Assembly: GCF_001542405.1 (NCBI RefSeq)
Contig: NZ_LNCD01000082.1
Coordinates: 124,001-188,000, forward strand
DNA length: 64,000 bases
Source of the DNA: Rhizobium altiplani
GTDB lineage: Bacteria; Pseudomonadota; Alphaproteobacteria; Rhizobiales; Rhizobiaceae
Reading direction: 5' to 3'
The notes below the pieces were generated by a model. The model searched no databases and was not told the origin of the DNA. It saw nothing but the letters and a program-made list of their open reading frames with translations. Positions 24,566-33,180 of this stretch are shown here, piece by piece. The translations under genes were made by a program, and so were the position numbers. The number at the start of each line of letters is the position of its first letter. Position 1 is the stretch's first letter.

Positions 24566-25972
24566 ATGTTCCTTTCCGTTTTCGACGTCTTCAAAATCGG
24601 TGTCGGGCCCTCCAGTTCACACACGATGGGTCCGATGACTGCAGCCAATCGATTCCTCGATCTGATCCTGTCAAACGACTGGCCGCGCCCGACTTCTGGC
24701 GCCCAGGTCGCGTCGATAAAGGTCAGCCTGCACGGCTCACTGGCGCATACAGGGATCGGGCACGGGACGGGCAGGGCCGTCATCCTCGGCCTGATGGGCG
24801 AGCAGCCTGACAGCGTCGATCCGGACAAGATGGACGGTATCATCAGCCACGTGGAGCGCTCCGGTCGCATCTCGCCGCCCGGGCATCCGAGCTACGGCTT
24901 CCAGCCGAAGACCGACCTGGTCTTCGACAAGAAGCAGCCGTTGCCGGGCCACGCCAACGGCATGTCGCTTTCCGCCTTCGACAAGGACGGGCGGATGCTG
25001 GTCAAGCGCATCTACTATTCAGTCGGCGGCGGCTTCGTCGTGACCGACACTGAACTCGAGCAGATGCGTGCAAAGAAGAAGACGCCGTCCGATTCGCTCA
25101 GGGTTCCGTATCCTTTCTCCTCGGCCAAGCAGATGCTCGACATGGCCGCGCGCTCCGGCCTCTCGATCGCGCAGATGAAGCGCGCCAATGAGGAAACGCA
25201 GCGTAGCCGCGAGGAACTGGACGCCGGTCTTGATCGCATCTGGGAAGCAATGCGCTCGTGTATCGAACGCGGGCTCAAGGTCGATGGCATCATGCCGGGC
25301 GGGCTGAACGTTCGCCGTCGCGCCCGCGCGATTCATGACAAACTGCAGGAGGAATGGCGCAGCAACCGCATCAACCCGCTGCTCGCGAACGACTGGCTGA
25401 GCGTCTACGCCATGGCCGTCAACGAGGAGAATGCTGCTGGTGGTCGCGTCGTGACCGCTCCGACGAACGGTGCCGCGGGCGTTATCCCGGCGACGATCCG
25501 CTATTACGAGCATTTCCACGACGATTGGGACCAGAACGGCATCCGCGATTATCTTCTGACCGCTGCTGCGGTCGGTGGGATCATCAAGCACAACGCCTCG
25601 ATTTCCGGCGCAGAGGTCGGCTGTCAGGGCGAGGTGGGCTCCGCGGCCGCCATGGCGGCTGCCGGTCTTGCGGCGGTCATGGGCGGGACCCCCGAGCAGA
25701 TCGAGAACGCTGCCGAAATCGCGCTGGAACATCATCTCGGCATGAGCTGTGATCCGGTCGCGGGTCTCGTGCAGGTTCCCTGCATCGAACGAAATGCCCT
25801 CGGCGCGGTCAAGGCAGTTACGGCTGCCTCACTGGCCATCAAGGGAGACGGCAAGCACTTCGTTCCGCTCGACGCCTGCATCGAAACCATGCGGCAGACC
25901 GGCAACGACATGAGCGAGAAATACAAGGAGACTTCCACCGGCGGCCTTGCCGTCAACGTCGTGGAATGCTGA
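24566..25972 (+). CDS. sdaA: L-serine ammonia-lyase (iron-sulfur type)
   Basis: The 468-residue enzyme deaminates L-serine to pyruvate and ammonia in the cytoplasm using a [4Fe-4S] cluster. The single chain has the beta domain first (FDVFKIGVGPSSSHTMGPMT), then the alpha domain with VTAPTNGAAGVIPATIRYY and EVGCQGEVGSAAAMAAAGLA. Cysteines in GMSCDPVAGLVQVPCIERNA bind the cluster. Length is normal for the fused type. It is followed by the DUF1489 gene 59 bp away. Confidence 0.96.
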   Translation: MFLSVFDVFKIGVGPSSSHTMGPMTAANRFLDLILSNDWPRPTSGAQVASIKVSLHGSLAHTGIGHGTGRAVILGLMGEQPDSVDPDKMDGIISHVERSGRISPPGHPSYGFQPKTDLVFDKKQPLPGHANGMSLSAFDKDGRMLVKRIYYSVGGGFVVTDTELEQMRAKKKTPSDSLRVPYPFSSAKQMLDMAARSGLSIAQMKRANEETQRSREELDAGLDRIWEAMRSCIERGLKVDGIMPGGLNVRRRARAIHDKLQEEWRSNRINPLLANDWLSVYAMAVNEENAAGGRVVTAPTNGAAGVIPATIRYYEHFHDDWDQNGIRDYLLTAAAVGGIIKHNASISGAEVGCQGEVGSAAAMAAAGLAAVMGGTPEQIENAAEIALEHHLGMSCDPVAGLVQVPCIERNALGAVKAVTAASLAIKGDGKHFVPLDACIETMRQTGNDMSEKYKETSTGGLAVNVVEC

Positions 25973-26031
25973 CTTTGTGAACATGCGACTTGCCGCTTGA
26001 CGCTGCCCGATAAAAGGATTTGAACGGCGGC

Positions 26032-26469
26032 ATGGCATTGCATCTCATTAAACTGTGTGTGGGCGCGGATTCGATCGACGATCTGCGTGAGTGGGTCGCC
26101 GAGCGGTCTCTCAGAGCGATTGCGGCCGGGCTAGAGCCTCATTCCGTGCATACGACGAGGATGGTCCCGAAGCGGGTCGAGGAGTTGCTTGACGGAGGTT
26201 CGCTCTACTGGGTGATCAAGGGGCAGGTACAGGCGCGCCAGAAGCTGCTCGATATCCAGACGTTTACCGATGGCGAGGGAATCTCACGTTGCCATCTTGT
26301 ACTGGGGCCTGAGGTCATCGAAACGGCAGTCCAGCCGAAACGAGCATTCCAGGGCTGGCGCTATTATCCGCAGGACGACGTCCCGCGCGATCTGAACAGC
26401 CTCGGGGAAGGGATTGCGGAAATGCCCGCGGACCTTCGCCGCGAGCTTTCCGAACTCGGCCTGCTCTGA
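26032..26469 (+). CDS. DUF1489 family protein
   Basis: The 145-residue protein begins MALHLIKLCVGADSIDDLRE and contains HTTRMVPKRVEELLDGGSLY and GPEVIETAVQPKRAFQGWRY, hallmarks of this alphaproteobacterial family. It is cytoplasmic; the role is unknown. The start at 26032 fits the family N-terminus better than an in-frame ATG at 26020. It faces the convergent small gene at 26475. Confidence 0.85.
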   Translation: MALHLIKLCVGADSIDDLREWVAERSLRAIAAGLEPHSVHTTRMVPKRVEELLDGGSLYWVIKGQVQARQKLLDIQTFTDGEGISRCHLVLGPEVIETAVQPKRAFQGWRYYPQDDVPRDLNSLGEGIAEMPADLRRELSELGLL

Positions 26470-26474
26470 TTAGA

Positions 26475-26753
26475 TTAGCGCAGGCGCAACGTTACTGGTG
26501 CCCGACCTTCCGGGCAGGTGACGTGAAGGTGGATACTCGCTTCCGCCTGCGAGCAACGCCACGCCCGCGCGCCGTGGCACAACAGCAGATTGATCAAGTC
26601 CTTGGTTTTTGCCGATTTCGGCTTCTGCCGCTGCAACCCTACCTCTGCCAGTCGCAAAGCCGCTTCATGCAGCGGGTGCAAACTGGCTCGCGGATTTTTG
26701 CCGGTCACCCGGCCATGTGGCGGAAATTCCGGAACATTCTCGTTGATCGCCAT
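26475..26753 (-). CDS. Small conserved hypothetical protein (92 aa)
   Basis: The protein starts MAINENVPEFPPHGRVTGKN and has a central HPLHEAALRLAEVGLQ helix and KTKDLINLLLCHGARAWRCS. GGGGATGAGA lies just upstream of the ATG. The amino acid pattern supports a real small cytoplasmic protein of Rhizobiales, but I cannot name a family. It lies between two converging larger genes. Confidence 0.55.
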   Translation of the reverse strand: MAINENVPEFPPHGRVTGKNPRASLHPLHEAALRLAEVGLQRQKPKSAKTKDLINLLLCHGARAWRCSQAEASIHLHVTCPEGRAPVTLRLR

Positions 26754-26824
26754 TCTCATCCCCGTACGCATTACAAACCGAGTCTCAGAACTCCGTCGGA
26801 TCAAACACACGATCACGACGCTTG

Positions 26825-26856
26825 GGACATGCCGCCCGGTCTAGGGCGGCATGTCC
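26825..26856 (-). terminator. Strong hairpin after the D,D-carboxypeptidase gene
   Basis: GGACATGCCGCCC and GGGCGGCATGTCC form a perfect 13-bp stem over a six-base loop, six bases past the stop at 26862. No T-run follows on either strand, so it may protect or end the messenger in another way. Confidence 0.5.
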
Positions 26857-26861
26857 GCTGA

Positions 26862-28340
26862 TCATTGGGCGGTGGCCCAGCACTTCACGCCGGCGCGCTT
26901 GAGGGCGTTGCAGGCGTTCACAGCAGAACGCTGGTCATCGAAACCGCTGAAGCGAGCACGGTAGCTTCCGGCATTGGCGACTGCGATCGGCTTTGCGGAA
27001 CGAAGGGACTTGCCACCCTTGTTCTTGGCGCTGTCGAGCAGGTCCATGGCGCCTTCCTTGCTGGAAGAAACGCCAATCTGAACGGCCCAACCGGCCAGCT
27101 GCGGTTCCTTGGTCGATGCGGTCGTCAGCTCGTCGACAGACGTATCGCCCTGTTCCGGCGGGACATAGGCAGGAGCAGATGTGGGCGTAGCAACAGCAGC
27201 CTGCTTGATCGCCTGGGTCTTGACCTTCGTCGGCGTCGGCATTTCCTGCTGGAGGAGCGGATTGTCGGACTTTGACTTGGCAACGTCGGCATACGCAACC
27301 TGCGCGGAGGCCGCTTGATCGCGGGCATCCGGCGTCGGCGCGGTGCGCGGCAGGCTGACCTCAGGCGCAGCCGAAGCGACGCGTGTTTCGGTGACGGGCG
27401 CTACCGGTTGCGGCGCGGTCTGGGCGATCAGATCCGACGAACCACCGCGGCTGGATGCCTTCGGCAGATAGGCGGCGATCAGCTTGCGCATCTGATTGTC
27501 GCGGGCAGGGGTCGAAGCCCCGCCGAGAACAACGCCAACGATCGATTTTCCATCGACCTGAACGGAGCTTACCAGATTAAAACCAGCCGCCCGGGTATAA
27601 CCCGTTTTGATGCCATCGACGCCGCGCACGGAGCCGACAAGACGGTTGTGGCTACGGATGATGCGATTGCCGAACTTAAAGCTCTGCGTGGAGAAATAAC
27701 CGTAATACTGCGGAAAATGCTGGCGAAGTGCGATACCCAGACGGGCCTGGTCGCGCGCCGTCGTCATCTGGGCGGTATTCGGCAGGCCGTTGGCATTACG
27801 ATAGGTCGTACGCGTCATACCAAGCGCATGCGCTTTCGCGGTCATCAGCTGGGCGAAACGATCCTCTGTGCCACCAAGCAACTCGCCGAGAGCCGTGGAC
27901 GCGTCATTGGCCGACAGCGTCACGAGGCCAAGGATTGCCTGTTCGACGGAGATCGTGCCACCTGCGCGAACACCGAGCTTCGTCGGCGCTTGGGCGGAAG
28001 CGTGTGCGGAGAAGGGAACCGACGTGTCCAGGCGGATGCGCCCCTGCTCCAGTGCTTCGAAGGTCAGGTAGAGCGTCATCATCTTTGTGAGAGAAGCCGG
28101 ATACTGCAGGCGATCCGCGTTCTCGCTATAGAGAACGCTGCCGGTTTTCGCATCGACGACGATTCCCGCGTATTTTGAGTTGGCAGCCTCCGCATCGGCA
28201 TCGATCGAGTCGGCCATAATGATACCGGCCGCCAGAGACAGCGCCGTGATCGCTCTTATAAGAAAATTGCGGGATCGCGATGGTGATACGGAGGAGACTG
28301 ACCTTGGCACTATTCTACTCTTCGCTTGCATTTCGGACAC
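26862..28340 (-). CDS. D-alanyl-D-alanine carboxypeptidase (PBP5/6 class) with SPOR domain
   Basis: The 492-residue protein has an N-terminal signal (FLIRAITALSLAAGIIMA) and a serine-peptidase S11 domain: SLTK in PASLTKMMTLYL, SAND, and KTGYTRAAGFNL. It trims the terminal D-alanine of peptidoglycan stem peptides in the periplasm. A Pro/Ala-rich linker (residues ~300-410) leads to a C-terminal SPOR domain (LAGWAVQIGVSSSKEGAMDL to CWATAQ), which binds denuded glycan at the septum. That pairing suggests a cell-division role. The start is a GTG at 28340; an in-frame ATG at 28331 is possible. Confidence 0.92.
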   Translation of the reverse strand: MSEMQAKSRIVPRSVSSVSPSRSRNFLIRAITALSLAAGIIMADSIDADAEAANSKYAGIVVDAKTGSVLYSENADRLQYPASLTKMMTLYLTFEALEQGRIRLDTSVPFSAHASAQAPTKLGVRAGGTISVEQAILGLVTLSANDASTALGELLGGTEDRFAQLMTAKAHALGMTRTTYRNANGLPNTAQMTTARDQARLGIALRQHFPQYYGYFSTQSFKFGNRIIRSHNRLVGSVRGVDGIKTGYTRAAGFNLVSSVQVDGKSIVGVVLGGASTPARDNQMRKLIAAYLPKASSRGGSSDLIAQTAPQPVAPVTETRVASAAPEVSLPRTAPTPDARDQAASAQVAYADVAKSKSDNPLLQQEMPTPTKVKTQAIKQAAVATPTSAPAYVPPEQGDTSVDELTTASTKEPQLAGWAVQIGVSSSKEGAMDLLDSAKNKGGKSLRSAKPIAVANAGSYRARFSGFDDQRSAVNACNALKRAGVKCWATAQ

Positions 28341-28448
28341 TGGAGAGATCGGCCGCCCTCTCGGCGCGATCGTTCTCTCAGCAAATTATCCGTCCGGGGT
28401 TACCAATCCGTTTATGATTAATCGTTTCTTTCGCCACATCGGATCATT

Positions 28449-29198
28449 CTAGCGACCTGTCGCAGAAGCGTTCACAAGTCGCGCTTCCACAAAATGGCGA
28501 ATAGCGGCATCAATATGGTCCCAATCAGGCAGATGCGTGCTGGAGAACCGGTAAAGCACAGTTAAGTCGCGACCGAGTTTTATGTCACGCTGGCAATCCC
28601 CGCTGGTGGCCATTTGAGGCGTCGCCGGCAAGGCGCAACGTACGACATAGTCCTGGGCGTCGGCACGCGGCGCGGTCAAGAGAACCTCATCGGCATAGCC
28701 CGCGTCTGCGCGCAGGTGATGCAGCGTCATGCCATTGGCAAAGGGGACTCCGTCGCCCTCGACGAGATGCGAGTAGATCGGTTCTAGTCGTCCCGACATG
28801 TCCCGGGACATCGTGCTTTGGGTGACCTGAAGGAAGATCAGTCCCGACGACTGGGAAACATCGTCGAAGCGCTCGCGGTGTTCCTTGCTGTACCCCTGCA
28901 TTTCCGGCCAAGTGAGATAGAGGTCCGCCCTTTCGGACAGGCCGTTCTTCCGCTGGCTGGGGAAGCGCAGCGTGTTTTCGGGAAGGCGGAGAGTGTCGCT
29001 GCCAATCGTCAGGGTTATCGGCGTTATCGCATCAGTATTGCCAGCGAGGGAAATGCGAGCGCCAAACCAGCGACCACCGAAACTGATGGCCAATGTCAAA
29101 GCCGCGAGGCAGGCGACAGCGATCGTAAGGCGGACGACGAAACGCGTAGAAAAGAGTGGCGACTCCTCAATTTCGCGTGCGGTACCGGTATGGTTCAT
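28449..29198 (-). CDS. Conserved single-pass membrane protein (249 aa)
   Basis: One membrane helix (FVVRLTIAVACLAALTLAIS, residues ~20-40) anchors a periplasmic domain that includes two cysteines (VVRCALPA and GDCQRDI). It has no domain I can name, but the protein is typical of rhizobial envelope genes. The promoter region contains a perfect CtrA-type box at 29285-29299, 87 bp before the start. Confidence 0.7.
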   Translation of the reverse strand: MNHTGTAREIEESPLFSTRFVVRLTIAVACLAALTLAISFGGRWFGARISLAGNTDAITPITLTIGSDTLRLPENTLRFPSQRKNGLSERADLYLTWPEMQGYSKEHRERFDDVSQSSGLIFLQVTQSTMSRDMSGRLEPIYSHLVEGDGVPFANGMTLHHLRADAGYADEVLLTAPRADAQDYVVRCALPATPQMATSGDCQRDIKLGRDLTVLYRFSSTHLPDWDHIDAAIRHFVEARLVNASATGR

Positions 29199-29284
29199 GG
29201 CGGCCTTCGGATGTCAGACCGCCGCGAAAGGAACAAGAGTCGCCGGTGCCGTTGGTTGATGCGGTAATTCTCTGGCCGATACGG

Positions 29285-29299
29285 TTAACGAACGTTTAA
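29285..29299. promoter_or_regulatory. CtrA-type binding site
   Basis: TTAA-CGAACGT-TTAA matches the alphaproteobacterial CtrA motif TTAA-N7-TTAA exactly, and the surrounding GTTAA...TTAAC is symmetric. It lies upstream of the 28449-29198 membrane protein gene. Confidence 0.55.
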
Positions 29300-29316
29300 C
29301 TGCCGCCTTGAGGCAG

Positions 29317-29351
29317 GAAAAAACGAACCGCTCCCGGGACAGCGGGAGCGG
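29317..29351 (-). terminator. Rho-independent terminator of the BTLCP peptidase gene
   Basis: CCGCTCCCG and CGGGAGCGG pair over a six-base loop. On the minus strand the stem is followed within three bases by a run of six Ts. Confidence 0.85.
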
Positions 29352-29433
29352 CTCTGTGGCGCCGGTCAGGCACGGGGATGCGGGGGACGACCGGAGCCGT
29401 ATGGTCACGCCGGGTATTCCCGGCGATACGCGC

Positions 29434-30039
29434 TTACTTGACGCTGCCGACCGCCACCGCGCGACCGTCCTGCAGCTTGACCCAGCGGCTCGGATCGTTA
29501 GCGGACTGACGCTTGAGGTAGGTGTATTCGGTATCGGCCCAAAGCATGACCTTGTTGCGCATGTTATCGAGGATGAAATCGCCGCGGTCCGTGCGGACCG
29601 TCAGCACCGCATGGCCTTCGCCATTCGGCTGCAGGACGACGGTGATCAGCAGGTCCGAAGCCGAGAAGCCGGCATTGATCAGCATCTTGCGCTTCAGCAG
29701 CGCATAGTCTTCGCAATCGCCGGCGGTGCGCGGATAGGCCCAGCGTTCTTCGACACCGTAGATTTCCTTGTCGGTCAACGGCGTGATCGACGAATTGACC
29801 TGGTAGTTCACTTTGAGGATCGTCTTCCAGCGCTCCTCCGTCAGAAGCAGCTCGCCTTGATCGCCGTCCGCATTCGCGCACTCGGTAGGCATTTCCTTGC
29901 AGAACTGATAGGCACCGATCGGCGGGCTCGCATTTCCAAGGACCGTCATGTTGAGGGGGTTCGCTTGTCCCGAACCCGCCATCGCGATCAACATTGCACC
30001 GACGGCCAGACTGCCTTTGATGAAACTCGTTATTGTCAT
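29434..30039 (-). CDS. Secreted transglutaminase-like cysteine peptidase (BTLCP)
   Basis: The 201-residue protein has a signal peptide (FIKGSLAVGAMLIAMAGSGQ, cut near ANP). The catalytic triad is visible as Cys in TAGDCEDYALLKRKML, His in NGEGHAVLTV and Asp in FILDNM. Bacterial transglutaminase-like peptidases (LapG relatives) act in the periplasm, often on adhesins under c-di-GMP control. No LapD or adhesin gene is adjacent, but the next gene encodes a PilZ protein. Substrate unknown. Confidence 0.88.
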   Translation of the reverse strand: MTITSFIKGSLAVGAMLIAMAGSGQANPLNMTVLGNASPPIGAYQFCKEMPTECANADGDQGELLLTEERWKTILKVNYQVNSSITPLTDKEIYGVEERWAYPRTAGDCEDYALLKRKMLINAGFSASDLLITVVLQPNGEGHAVLTVRTDRGDFILDNMRNKVMLWADTEYTYLKRQSANDPSRWVKLQDGRAVAVGSVK

Positions 30040-30685
30040 TTGTCGTGTCCCCGTTGTGAGGAGAACCTGACACAGACGTTTTTATTCGACGCAAAATTAC
30101 GCAGTTAAATTAAAGGCTTAGTTGATTCAAACACGCAGAGAAATCGACTAAAAACAAAATCGAATTCGCCTAAAATTCGAAGAGCTTTCGCGCTAAACTT
30201 GATTAAAATTGCTCCTTCCTCGGAAAGAGGTTCGGCGTTTAATCGCAGCATTTTGGGACAAGTTATTAACGCAGCGTCCGGATCCGAGGCTTTGGGAGGA
30301 CTTCATTTACCATCTGGGCTGCCGCCGCGATGGTCCGCGCCTAGATCATAATCGCGGTGCTGGCGGTGAAATTCGCCGATTGGCACGTTTCGGCAGCAAA
30401 ATTATTATCGAGAAATTTTGCGGAAGAGCAGCTGTCGGATCCACGACCCACGATCGATGAGAATTACTTTGCGGCTAGGCTCGGGAAAATTGCCATGCGC
30501 CCGAAAGCGGCTTCTCAAGGTCCAGCTGCCTTTGAGCAGGCGCCGAGTGACCAATCGGCAGGGCTGGGCGAGTGCGGCCGCCGTTGCGTTGATCGAGAAA
30601 ATGATGTGCAACAGGCCGAGGGATCAAATTCGCGATAAGCGAACATCGAACAGCAGGCACCCGGGCGGCGCGCCTGTGGCAGCGA
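30040..30685. other. Long AT-rich to mixed intergenic stretch
   Basis: This 646-bp gap separates the BTLCP peptidase promoter from the PilZ gene stop. Its first part (about 30070-30260) is markedly AT-rich against its surroundings. Open frames on both strands lack ribosome sites and recognisable sequence. I see no hairpin with a T-run. It may hold promoters or a decayed gene. Confidence 0.4.
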
Positions 30686-31300
30686 TTAGAGAAATTCGCG
30701 CAGTGTTTCCCGCGACTGGATCGACAGGAATTCGATCGCAACGCCTTCCACGAAATGGCGTACGACGCGGCCGCGCATATTGCCGAGGCGGAGAGGTGTG
30801 CCAATGGGCGGACGCACCTCGACATCGACTGCGGCGCCGGAAAGCGACAGGTCCATGATGCGGCAGCTGTAGCGGGCGCCGTCTTCCAGCGTGATTTCGG
30901 TTTTCGTCTCGCGCGGCGTCAGGCGGTCGTGACGGCGGTCTTCCGGAAGGCCAAGCTCATGCTTGTTTGCAAGCCAAGTTAGCTGTGCTGCGAGCTTTTC
31001 GCGCTTGCGTTCGGTCGCATGGATCGACATGACAAAGCCACGACCATCGATCGTCTGCACATAGCCTTCGACGCGCCCGAGGTGATCGATATAGGCCACC
31101 ACACGCTCGTTGGCACGAGGGCGGCCCAGGCAAGTCACGTACATGTCGCCCGGCGACATATCGATGACCAGGCACTCAAATTCCTCGTAGTTCGCCAGCA
31201 TAAGCCGGCCCTGCATGTTGATTGGGACGCGTTGAAAGGCACCTTGTTCGAGGCGAGGCGCAGTTCGTTGCGTCTGAACTTGCTGGAACGCGTGCATCAA
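30686..31300 (-). CDS. Double PilZ-domain protein
   Basis: The 204-residue cytoplasmic protein has two PilZ domains. The first (residues ~22-95) begins QRVPINMQGR and has the degenerate DMSPGD. The second (~122-200) has RRHDRLTPR and DLSLSGAAVDVE, matching the RxxxR and D/NxSxxG c-di-GMP-binding motifs. It is likely a c-di-GMP receptor controlling motility or envelope functions. The paired MM at the start gives two possible starts. Confidence 0.88.
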   Translation of the reverse strand: MMHAFQQVQTQRTAPRLEQGAFQRVPINMQGRLMLANYEEFECLVIDMSPGDMYVTCLGRPRANERVVAYIDHLGRVEGYVQTIDGRGFVMSIHATERKREKLAAQLTWLANKHELGLPEDRRHDRLTPRETKTEITLEDGARYSCRIMDLSLSGAAVDVEVRPPIGTPLRLGNMRGRVVRHFVEGVAIEFLSIQSRETLREFL

Positions 31301-31387
31301 AGGGCTTCTTCATGAAATACAACCATCCGATCATTACCCGGAATCCCTTAACAGAAGGTTGTTCAGATTCGTCCACTATGCACGCAT

Positions 31388-32026
31388 TCAGTTGTGCCGA
31401 ACTGAGCCTGGAACGCCGAATTCAGCAAATAGATTGGACATAACGCGTCGCATTGTGTCAGCGATCGACGGGGTACGCTCGTATACCGGGTGTTCATCTC
31501 CGAACTTGGCATCCTTGAGCTCCCTGTCGGAGCCAAGCCCTTCGTGCAGTGATCGGATGCGATCGAGAGCGAGGAACTGGAGCGGCACGACTTCCAGCCA
31601 GCTTGATGCGACCGCGGGGGCGATAGCCCCCAGAAGTTTGTCGCATTCACGCTCGTCCGAGCGAAGCGGCAGGAGGACAATTTCGAAGGAGGCACAATGG
31701 CCGGCCGCGGTGAAACCCGTGGCGTTGAGCAGCTCCGGCATCGCGTTGCTCATGAGGCCCGCGGCCATCTGTTCGATGTCGTCCTTCCCATGCGCCCAAA
31801 GCTCGGAAAACGGGACCCCACGGAGATCGCGACCAAAGAGATCGCAAATACGGGTTCCGGCAAGGCGGAATGCGATGCGGCCCGAATCACATGTTTCGAG
31901 GAGAAACACGCTCGACAGAATCTGCCGCAAATGCGTTGGCTCGACCTGCGATCTCAACGGCGCAACGTCCTTGCCGCGGATCCGAGTCCAATATTCGAAT
32001 AGGTCGATCGTCGTTTTGAGACGCAT
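31388..32026 (-). CDS. PAS_5-family protein
   Basis: The 212-residue protein starts MRLKTTIDLFEYWTRIRGKD, the typical start of this family, then DSGRIAFRLAGTRICDLFGR and ELWAHGKDDIEQM. It is a single PAS-like domain without an output module, probably a cytoplasmic sensor or adaptor. The longer frame to 32302 is rejected because it would read backwards across the candidate small RNA and its terminator. No strong ribosome site is seen before 32026. Confidence 0.85.
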   Translation of the reverse strand: MRLKTTIDLFEYWTRIRGKDVAPLRSQVEPTHLRQILSSVFLLETCDSGRIAFRLAGTRICDLFGRDLRGVPFSELWAHGKDDIEQMAAGLMSNAMPELLNATGFTAAGHCASFEIVLLPLRSDERECDKLLGAIAPAVASSWLEVVPLQFLALDRIRSLHEGLGSDRELKDAKFGDEHPVYERTPSIADTMRRVMSNLFAEFGVPGSVRHN

Positions 32027-32144
32027 TGCTGCACCGGCTGTTTCATTCTGGATCAAAACACGGCCGTCATGGCCATGCGCTATGATGCTGTGCGTATCTC
32101 GTGCCAGCTCGGAACAGTTAAGGTTAAGGAACGGTTTCGATTGA

Positions 32145-32272
32145 GCCGCGCATCGCGCCGTGACAATGTCTGTCCATCGCTTCCTGTCTTCGGGAAGTTC
32201 AGCACAGACTGTCGGGCGCGGATATCCTCGACGCTCGAAGCCGTCCGGTCTTTGCCGGACGGCTTTTTTTTT
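32145..32272 (+). ncRNA. Candidate structured small RNA with terminator
   Basis: The gap between the PAS_5 gene and the rhomboid gene holds a long irregular hairpin. Outer arms are CGCGCC (32154-32159) and GGCGCG (32215-32220). Inner pairs are GACA/TGTC and GTCTGT/ACAGAC, and the apical stem is CTTCC/GGAAG. A perfect 11-bp terminator with nine Ts follows at 32238-32272. There is no plus-strand protein gene before it for this terminator to end. A GGAAC at 32111 and CGGTTT at 32132, 16 bp apart, partly match an EcfG-type stress promoter. The 5' end is estimated. Confidence 0.55.
32238..32272 (+). terminator. Strong rho-independent terminator
   Basis: AAGCCGTCCGG and CCGGACGGCTT pair perfectly over a six-base loop, and the stem ends in a run of nine Ts. 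It closes the candidate small RNA. Confidence 0.92.
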
Positions 32273-32318
32273 GACCTTTCGTCCTGTAAGGCTGTGCCGC
32301 AATCAATTGAGGACGAAG

Positions 32319-33077
32319 ATGAACGAGCAGTCGGAGCCGCAAACGGCGATAGAGCCCCCGCCGCCGTCGCCCATCTTCAACCTTCCGGGCCCGGTGCTCG
32401 CGGCACTTGCGCTGCTGGGGCTGATATATGCGGTTCAATCGCTGCTTCTATCCGGCAGCGGCCTCGACTGGCTGTTCTTCAATTTCGGCTTCATTCCGTT
32501 GCGCTACATCACGCCGCTGTCAGAGCAGGGCCCGCAACTTTTCTGGACGCCGATTACCTATTCGCTGCTTCACGGCAGTATAGAGCATATCGTTTTCAAC
32601 GGGCTGTGGCTCATGGCCTTCGGCACACCGGTGGCGCGCCGGATTGGAACGTTTCGCTTCATCGTTTTCTGGGTGCTCTCGGCAACTGCGTCCGCCGCCT
32701 TCCATGCGGCCCTGAATTGGGGAGGGGCCACGCTGCTGATCGGCGCGTCGGGCGTGGTGTCCGGCCTGATGGGCGCTGCCTGCCGCTTTGCGTTCCCGCC
32801 TGAACAGCGGATGAGCGGGCCGGCGCATCTTAATCCGCGACTCTCGATGCTGGGAGCGTTTCGCAGCCGCACGGTCGTCGCCTTCATTCTCTTCTGGTTC
32901 GTGGGCAATCTCCTGATCGCCGTCGGCGTCCCGTTGATTGGCGACGGATCCCAGGCAATCGCCTGGGACGCCCATATCGGAGGCTTCGTTTTCGGCTTCG
33001 TTCTCTTCGGCTTTTTCGACCGGGAGCCACCCGAGCAGCCGCTCATTTCAGAGACATCGGATATATTGCAATCTTGA
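32319..33077 (+). CDS. Rhomboid-family intramembrane serine protease
   Basis: The 252-residue protein has six to seven membrane helices. The catalytic serine lies in IGASGVVSGLMGAACRF (GxSG motif) and the histidine in WDAHIGGFVFGFVLF; the upstream motif HGSIEHIVFNGLWLMAFG is the family's H-x3-H-x3-N box. It cuts membrane proteins within the bilayer. The start at 32319 follows GAGGACGAAG. Substrate unknown. Confidence 0.93.
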   Translation: MNEQSEPQTAIEPPPPSPIFNLPGPVLAALALLGLIYAVQSLLLSGSGLDWLFFNFGFIPLRYITPLSEQGPQLFWTPITYSLLHGSIEHIVFNGLWLMAFGTPVARRIGTFRFIVFWVLSATASAAFHAALNWGGATLLIGASGVVSGLMGAACRFAFPPEQRMSGPAHLNPRLSMLGAFRSRTVVAFILFWFVGNLLIAVGVPLIGDGSQAIAWDAHIGGFVFGFVLFGFFDREPPEQPLISETSDILQS

Positions 33078-33180
33078 GCATTGGAGTGCACCATTCCTCC
33101 TGATCCGTGATGGGAGGAGAGCCGCCACGGATGCCTGTGATCAGTTGAAGTGTTTCACTTTCGACATAGGAGGTTCAAGA

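Noticed and set aside
30357..30638. 93-codon plus-strand frame in the long gap before the PilZ gene
   Set aside because: It starts with GTG, has no ribosome site and no recognisable sequence; kept as intergenic.
32145..32272. Signal recognition particle RNA or 6S RNA
   Set aside because: The apical loop lacks the conserved SRP motif, and the fold has no large central bubble as in 6S RNA.
31388..32302. Longer 304-residue version of the PAS_5 gene
   Set aside because: The extra N-terminus crosses a strong plus-strand terminator and lacks family similarity; the start at 32026 matches the family opening.
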